Assembly (NCBI GenBank): GCA_022496205.1
Contig: WTXD01000060.1
Span: forward strand, 1-64,000
Source of the DNA: Gloeopeniophorella convolvens
Taxonomy: Eukaryota; Basidiomycota; Agaricomycetes; Russulales
Reading direction: 5' to 3'
DNA length: 64,000 nt
A program made the position numbers and the translations under genes. The notes under the pieces were generated by a model. That model saw only the letters and a program-made list of their open reading frames with translations, searched no databases and was not told where the DNA came from. Below are positions 58,001 to 64,000 of this stretch, one piece after another. Every line of letters begins with the position of its first letter. Positions within the stretch are counted from its first letter, which is position 1.

Positions 58001-58431
58001 GCTACTTTGGCACTGCCCTACAAGCCGCTGCGTCCCGCGGGACCCTCGACATCACCCGACTGCTTCTCGAGCGGGGCGCGGACGTCAATTCCCGGGGCGG
58101 CATGTCTGGCACTGCCCTACAAGCCGCTGCGCTCCGCGGGTCCCTCGACATCACCCGACTGCTTCTCGACCGCGGCGCGGATGTCAATACTCAGGGCGGC
58201 GTGTATTGCACTCCCCTACAGGCGGCCGCAGCGCGTCAGCATGATGGGGCTATTGATATCATCCGACTGCTCCTCGACCATGGTGCGGACCCGAACATTC
58301 AGGGCGGCAAATATGGCTCCGCGCTCCAGGCGGCGTTGTCTGTAGAGAACACCGAAGTCGCACAGTTGTTATCGAGCCTCACGAACACCGAAAACACTGC
58401 CCGCGCGCAGATAGATACCAATGACGAGTGA
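55096..58431 (+). CDS. NLR-like STAND protein D: Goodbye-NACHT-ankyrin, 987 aa
   Basis: Fourth paralogue, fully open. Eight exons: 55096-55407, 55461-55511, 55563-55764, 55811-55963, 56016-56165, 56222-56246, 56306-56908 and 56964-58431, total 2,964 nt. Exons 2, 6 and 7 (51, 25, 603 nt) are the same length as in gene A. The Goodbye region (YTNKTGTNLALDPLA) is followed by the linker WLSPPDPSMNHN and HYDGTSTWLV, Walker A GKPGAGKT (split by the exon 5-6 junction), Walker B YIVVDALDECPNSG, CVTSRPEDDI, the winged-helix-like part, then about six ankyrin repeats of the GTALQAAxxRGxLDITRLLLERGADVN type. Likely an intracellular receptor-type NTPase; trigger and effect are unknown. Confidence 0.87.
57790..58380 (+). 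repeat. Ankyrin repeats of NLR D, about six units
   Basis: Units of about 33 codons. The central units around 57985-58190 are nearly identical at DNA level, including the segment encoding DITRLLLERGADVN, indicating recent duplication or conversion. Confidence 0.8.
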
Positions 58432-60232
58432 GGTCCGTCCGATTACGCCTTTTCTTTTATCTCGCAACGTTGACAGTATATTGGGGGGTAGAAACTCCTT
58501 GCCTACTGCCGGAGCTGGAGGATAAAGGGCCGGATGCCGTGCACGATGTACACGAGATCTTCCCGGTGGTGTTTGTTGAATTAACACGAGGGTATAATTG
58601 GAAGTGGAAGCGCGCGGGCGGCTCTAAGAATAATAGAATCGCCATCTCAGTCTCGCGCGCTCTAACAGGCTCTAACGACACGGAACTAAGGGACGAAAAT
58701 TTACGGACGGGTGGCTTGACCATCAGCGAATAGAACTGTACAGCACTAGCTCAATCCGTCCAGCGGAATCAGAGATACGAGCCTCGCGGTGCGAGCGTGC
58801 GCCGAAATGCGCGAGTCGGAACTCCGGGCCGCCGGGCAGTGGCCAGTCGTCGCCCGGCGGTGTACGTAAATGGAAAGCGCGCTTCCATCTCTGGCCATCT
58901 GCGGCGTGCGCTTCTTCCCGGATCTCTTCTCTCCTCCCCAAACGCTCATCGCAATTAGCGCCTCCTCCAGGGAAGGGCGTTCCTATCAGTCCTCGGGATC
59001 TCACCCTTCTCAGAGGAAAGCGCTAAAATAGGTGGCGCGCTGCTTCGGGTGGCTCTCTCACCTTTCCCGGACGCATCGCTCGTCCATAAATTTCAGTTGT
59101 GGCACCAACTTTGCATGCTTACATAATCAGCACCTCCCCTCGAGAACGTCCCCAAGGGCTGTGGTCTCCGTAGCGCAACGCAAACGAATCATCGACAGGC
59201 TCTGCGACACGAGGCCGGTCCTGCCAACGTTCTGGTGTGAAACGATAACTCGGAGAAGAAGGCAATGGTGCCGATCGTCAATGAGACTGCGGAAATGATC
59301 AGCATCGAGTCCAATGTAGAGGCCAAATGTGACGTGGTACTTTTTCCGGTCTTATTCTCGCACTTTGGTGACTCGCGCTGCGCATATAAGCGTGTTTTGC
59401 GCGGGATACATGGCGTATCCTGGCTGAACTCCCTCGAAGGAGAAAGTCGCCGGCGTGCGGTCTCGTCTTGAGGCTCGGAGTCAGAAGGCCTGTATCGCTG
59501 TCGCTTTTGAGGCCTTCCTCGGTCCTCTCGGAATTTTGAGTCTGTACACGACCGTCTGGGCCACTTCGACGCGGTACCCGAGTATGATTCCCTGAAATGG
59601 GGACCTACTGCGCGTCTGCGGCCCGCGGTCTGTTCTCTCCCCCTCCCCCCTTCTCCTCTCAGTGGTTCCATGCATTGTCTTTTTGCATCCGGGTTTGATC
59701 AATTTCCGGGTCGATAAGGCCGAAATGCAGCTCAGCTCACCAGATTTTGCACAGCTGTGTAAAAGGCTTCGCTGTAAAACTTCCCGTACAACGAGCTTGA
59801 CCGCCCCCCTGGTAACAAAAAACACTCAAGTTGGATTGCTGCAGCCTGCGCACCATAATCCTGGGGGCACCGTTGACTCAGTGCTAGAATGGAGACCTAA
59901 TCTGCGTAAGGTTCATCGCCCCCTCGAAACCGAGAACTGCATACCTTAAAACGCGTGAGCAGAAACCATACGCAGCTTCAGTGGCTCATCCCTACCCTAC
60001 TCCCCCCGCTACTCGCCCTCCGCTTCTCCGGAGGCTCCAAGGTAGAGCTATAATTCACAACTAAGTTGAAATTTCTGATTCTGATTCATCTATTCTCGAC
60101 CCCCAGTGAACAACCAGCTCAACGGCTTCTTCGTAGGACAAACCATCCGCGCCCTCACTTTCATGTACAGGCCTATGAGAAGTAATGCTTTCCCGCAAGA
60201 TGACCGTAAATGGCTAGGGACTGATCGAAATT
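58432..60232. other. Intergenic, 1,801 nt, holding repeat copy B
   Basis: 3' flank of NLR D, repeat copy B, then sequence without a recognisable gene up to the TPR-CHAT locus. A first non-coding or small coding exon of the TPR-CHAT gene could lie near 60100-60200 but cannot be fixed. Confidence 0.5.
58840..59550 (-). repeat. Dispersed repeat, copy B of the inverted pair
   Basis: Reverse-complement match to 367-817 plus 1310-1558. Fourteen bases (59088-59101) stand where copy A has 492. It starts about 400 bp downstream of NLR D. No mobile-element genes were recognised in it. Confidence 0.75.
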
Positions 60233-63200
60233 ATGCGTGTGCCAGGAAGTCGCCAATCATCCCCCGATGACACCATCCACTTGAACGAGACACTCCTCTC
60301 TACCTTTCCGCGCTCTCATGTCGCCAGACCCCACGTCCTCGTCCGCCTTGGCTACGGAAAGTTTTTCCGTTACGAAATCACACACGACAAGCAAGACCTC
60401 GACGAGGCCAGCCTCCACTTTGCAGAGGCGCTTCTGCTCAGGTACCGTCCGTTATGCGGCGAATACTTCAATTACATCGACGCGTTCTATCGGCTCGCAT
60501 GCGCCCTTTCTCTCCGCTTTTCCTGCTTACAAGACCCTGACGACATCGAGCATTCGATCAAGTACTTTCGCTTCTTGCTTGGCCTTCCCCACCTCGAGAT
60601 GTCTGGCGTCAAACGATTCAGCGTGTTGTCCCTTCTCGCGGCCGGGCTGACAACCAGAATAGGTCGAGGCGAAGGCACGGATCTGAAGAACCTCGAGGAG
60701 GCACTCTCTCTATACGACCAATGCTTCGCTATGGACCCCCTCGGAGATCAGACAATACGACTACTCCACCTCCTTGCCAGCTCTGCCGTCCATGCCTTGA
60801 GCTCATATCCCCCGGCATCCCCGCATTCAAAATTTAGAGAATCTACCGTGCAGCGCGTGCGCACCATGCTCGATATTCAAGCACCTCGTCAGCTCCCCGA
60901 ACTCCGCCTTACGTTGGCCGACCCCCACGGGCCGCCATCGTGCGCTGGTGCCAACGACGAAGCTGCCACGCAGTATGATCTCGCTCTCGCGCACCTGCCG
61001 CGCCACCACCCTGCACACTTCCGATCAAACATACTTATGAGCGCCGACGCATACGTGCGCTTCGGGCACAGCGCGCAGCCCGAAGTCCTCGAAGAAGCCA
61101 TCGCCCGCGCACGCGTGGCACTCGAGCACGCACACTCGCCCGACGAGCGCCGAGACAGCTTGACGGTGCTTTCTACACTGCTCAAGAACCGCTTCGAGCG
61201 TTTCGGGCGCGCGGAGTGCATGGAAGAGGCGCACGCTGTAGCAATTAAAGGAGGATAATTGGGTTCTTTCGAAAGCGCGCGAAGGCAGTCTGTACACAAG
61301 ACGACGCCGGCTCAGTATCTCGCGCGCTGTGCCAACGAGAACTGTATATATTCACCTGTACACAAGACGACGCCGGCTGGGCCGGGTGAGTACAGGTATG
61401 CAACACACAACACAAAAGATGCTCACCTCAGTATCTCGCGCGCTGTGCCAACGAGAACTGAGGGGCTACAGGATACTCGGGGCGACGACATGTCCATCAG
61501 CCACAACTATACAGTATCAAATAAAAGGAGCAAGCGGAACCAAAATGCGCTGCAGGGGATGCGAGCGCGAGCGCGACTTAGCGCGTACGAAACGATGAGA
61601 GCCCGGGCCGAAGCGCCTGGGCTGGTGTGAAAGTGTAAAGTAGAAATGACCGGAGTCCGCGTGCGTTTGTCCACACGCGCGCGCAGCGAAATAGAACGGT
61701 AAGTAACCGAACGCACATTCAACACACGCGTGCAGCGATGAGGCGTTGCGGTGGTGTGAAGCGGCACCGGGAGAGAGTAGCACAGCCCCGGAGCATGGAT
61801 CGGACCCCGTAGACCCCACTGCCACGTGGAAATGGAAGTTCCGGCGCATCCTGGCCATGGCCCGCCGGACGCCGGAGTGGCAGGCAGGCCTGGCAGGCGA
61901 GCCCGATCTGGTCGCAATCCTTTCTCAAGCAGACGACTTTAGGGACGCGGGACAAGAGGCGCATTTGGAGGCAATAATCCGTAGCCACCGCGCTGCGCTC
62001 GCGGTGACGCCGCGGCAGGTCGACGTCCCCACACTCCAGCTCCAGCTCTGCCTGGGAAGGCATTTGCAGGAGCTCTTCCTCTACACCCGCAGCGCGCAGC
62101 CCCTTGACGACTCGATAGCGTGCAGCCGCGCGGTGCTCGCGGCGTGCGCTGCGCAACCGGGCCTACGCTTTGAGGCGCAGAAGCTGCTGGCGAGCTCGCT
62201 CGGGCTCCGGTGGGTGGTATGCCGGCACACGTACGACATCCTGGAGGCTATGGAGCACTTCCGCACAGCAGTGGAAGACGAGTGCGCAAGCCCATCCGCG
62301 CGCTACGACGTCGCGTGCAAGTGGACGTACTTTGCGCGCATCTCACGCTGCGCGTGCACCGCGCTCGCGTACCGCCTCGCGCTCGCACTGCTGCAGACCG
62401 CTTTGGCGGCGGGGCCGACAGTTCAGATGCAGCATTCGCTTATCGGGCACTGGTCCGTCGGGTCTGTGCGGCTGCCGCTGGATGCCGCCTCATACCACGT
62501 CGGGCAGGGGCGCATCGAGGAGGCCGTCGAGACCCTCGAGCAAGGGCGCGCGTTGCTATGGGCCGAGATGCGGGGCTTTCGCACGTCCACGGAGAAGCTA
62601 CAGCGCGTTGACCCCGCTCTCGCGGCGCGTTTCGTCTCGGCCACCCGCGCGCTTGAGGCGCTCGCAACGTCTCTTTCACAACACGATGGCCCAAAACCGG
62701 GAGGGAGGGAGCTGAGCAGACACCACGATCCTGACTCGTTTAGCTGCCTTCTCGGGACCACCGCAAGCTGCTTAAGCGGCACAAAGAGCTCATATCGCAG
62801 GTCCGGGCGCTACCTGGGTTCGAGCGCTTCTTGAGCTCGATGCCGTTCGAGATCCTGCGCGAAGCTGCACTTTACGGGCCTCTCATCATTGTCAATCACT
62901 GCCACTTCCGCTGCGATATCGTCATCGTCTTCCGGGACTCTCCTCCAGTCGCCATACCCATTCGTGGAGACCCGTTTCGACGCGCACAAGACATGGCTAC
63001 GCGGCTTCTGGATTCACGCGATCACACTCCCTTGAATCCAAGCAGTACGATCTCGTGCTGCGGGCTGTGCTCGCCGAGCTCTACGAACTAATAGGTCTAC
63101 CCACCATGGAAGCGCTCATGGAACACAAGATTCCAGAGCAGTCGCGTGTCTGGTGGTGCCCGACATCCGTCTTCTGCTCACTCCCTCTGCACGCCATGGG

Positions 63201-63909
63201 GCCTATCTCACCTAGCGACCCTAGACGGTACTTCTCAGACGTATATGTGTGCTCGTATACGCCCACACTCGCTGCACTCATCGAGTCACGCAAGAATGTC
63301 GCCCAGGTTCAAGAGTCCCCCTCTTTACTTATCATTGCTCAGCCAGACGAGTCACTTCCGGGAGTACAAGGGGAAATTAAGGTCGTTCAAGCACTCGGGA
63401 AGCAGACGACCACCCTCATGTCAGAAGCAGCCACGACAGAAGCCATCCTCGCCGGATTCGCGAACCACCGAATGGTACACTTCGCGTGTCACGGGACGTT
63501 GCACGAGGGCGCACCCTTCGAAGCATCGTTCGAGCTACACGGCGGTGAGCGTCTCACCCTGCTGGATATCGCGGGCGCACGCCTTCCCGCCGCGGAACTG
63601 GCATTCCTCTCTGCGTGCCACACTGCGGAGCTGACTGATCGTCACACACCCGACGAGGCGCTTCATTTGGCGGCTGCGATGCAGTACTGCGGTTTCCGCA
63701 GCGTGGTCGGGACGATGTGGGCCATGGCGGATGCCGACGGACGTGACCTGTCCCGACACTTTTACAAGAAGCTCCTTGCAGATGGAGGGCGCGTTGTATC
63801 TGTCGGAGAGAGGGCGGCTGAGGCCCTCCGGGATGCAGTCCAGAAGTTGAGGAGGAAGCGGGGCATGACGTTGGAACGATGGGTCAACTTTGTTCATTAT
63901 GGAGCATAG
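60233..63909 (+). pseudogene. TPR-CHAT protein gene with broken frame
   Basis: Tetratricopeptide-type helical repeats followed by a CHAT domain, a caspase-like cysteine protease fold related to separase. 60233-61258 encodes helical repeats (ITHDKQDLDEASLHFAEALLL) and ends in a stop. 61259-61745 has no matching coding sequence and contains a local duplication. From about 61860 the repeats resume (EEAVETLEQGRALLWAEMRGF). Near 62751 and again near 63031 the conserved sequence moves to another frame, each fitting loss of one base. The CHAT part, 63055-63909, is open: SRVWWCPTSVFCSLPLHAMG, the catalytic His in HFACHG and Cys in LSACHTAE, then GTMWAMADADGRDLS and the typical end LERWVNFVHYGA. Either a pseudogene or an intact gene with assembly indels and a missed intron. 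Confidence 0.75.
61290..61463 (+). repeat. Local direct duplication in the TPR-CHAT interruption
   Basis: A unit starting TGTACACAAGACGACGCCGG and ending CTGTGCCAACGAGAACTG occurs twice, at about 61290-61344 and 61358-61463. The second copy carries 50 extra bases in the middle. Confidence 0.8.
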
Positions 63910-64000
63910 CCACTGGCGTCGAGCGTAGTGATAGATTGATTCGTCTTATCTGCACTGGCAATACCATCCTCGCTGGCAAACGATACTCATTCAGCGTCAC
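63910..64000. other. 3' flank of the TPR-CHAT gene
   Basis: Ninety-one bases to the window end, with no feature seen. Confidence 0.6.

Noticed and set aside
62640..62743. Intron (ending CTGACTCGTTTAG) explaining the first TPR-CHAT frame change
   Set aside because: The ending looks splice-like, but the only donor in the right phase (GTCTCG near 62635) would remove conserved family sequence. Left as a possibility to test with cDNA.
1..64000. tRNA genes, rRNA, and transposase or reverse-transcriptase genes
   Set aside because: Looked for but no convincing tRNA arms or TE protein motifs were seen. A dedicated tRNA and repeat search could still find some.

Overview
This window looks like nuclear DNA of an agaricomycete basidiomycete, most likely of the wood-decay type. 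It is GC-rich and very intron-dense, with short introns of about 45-70 nt and donors mostly of the form GTGCGT. It carries families typical of that group: Goodbye-domain STAND receptors, a TPR-CHAT protein, a heme-thiolate peroxidase, a GRGGAGN-repeat protein and a basidiomycete-type multi-pass membrane family. Gene models below were built by hand from conserved protein motifs, splice sites and reading-frame continuity; no search was run.

Layout. 1-2280: a diverged repeat (copy A) and a pyrimidine-rich promoter. 2281-7878 (+): an unknown proline-rich protein, purine nucleoside phosphorylase and mitochondrial-type NADP-isocitrate dehydrogenase, the last with an apparent one-base frame break. 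8509-26097: three fungal NLR-like genes (A, B, C), all on the minus strand, each with an N-terminal Goodbye domain, a NACHT NTPase and ankyrin repeats. A divergent pair lies between A and B: an epimerase-like protein that has lost key residues, and a mitochondrial calcium uniporter. C is open over 1,200 codons except for one stop codon inside the NACHT domain. 26788-29715 (-): Mn superoxide dismutase ending in SKL, and a GRGGAGN-repeat protein related to yeast Par32. 29716-33972: a 4.2 kb stretch without a recognisable gene. 33973-39254: a C-terminal Zn2Cys6 regulator, then mitochondrial ribosomal protein uL14m and hexokinase in divergent arrangement. 40371-45397 (+): two tandem 16-exon multi-pass membrane genes. 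46535-54794: a zinc-finger protein, an unknown coiled-coil/proline-rich protein, a heme-thiolate peroxidase and a Tcd1/Tcd2-like tRNA-modifying enzyme. 55096-58431 (+): a fourth NLR-like gene (D), intact, head-to-head with the Tcd gene. 58840-59550: the inverted partner (copy B) of the repeat at the left end. 60233-63909 (+): a TPR-CHAT gene whose frame is broken at three places.

How it fits together. The housekeeping genes (PNP, IDH, hexokinase, uL14m, MCU, Tcd, SOD) are ordinary metabolism and mitochondrial functions. The accessory layer is the four paralogous Goodbye-NACHT-ankyrin genes plus a CHAT-protease-like gene. Such architectures are thought to act in non-self recognition and regulated cell death in fungi. 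Here one receptor and the CHAT gene look inactivated while three receptors are open, which fits a birth-and-death receptor repertoire. The same-type one-base breaks in IDH and CHAT also raise the possibility of assembly indels.
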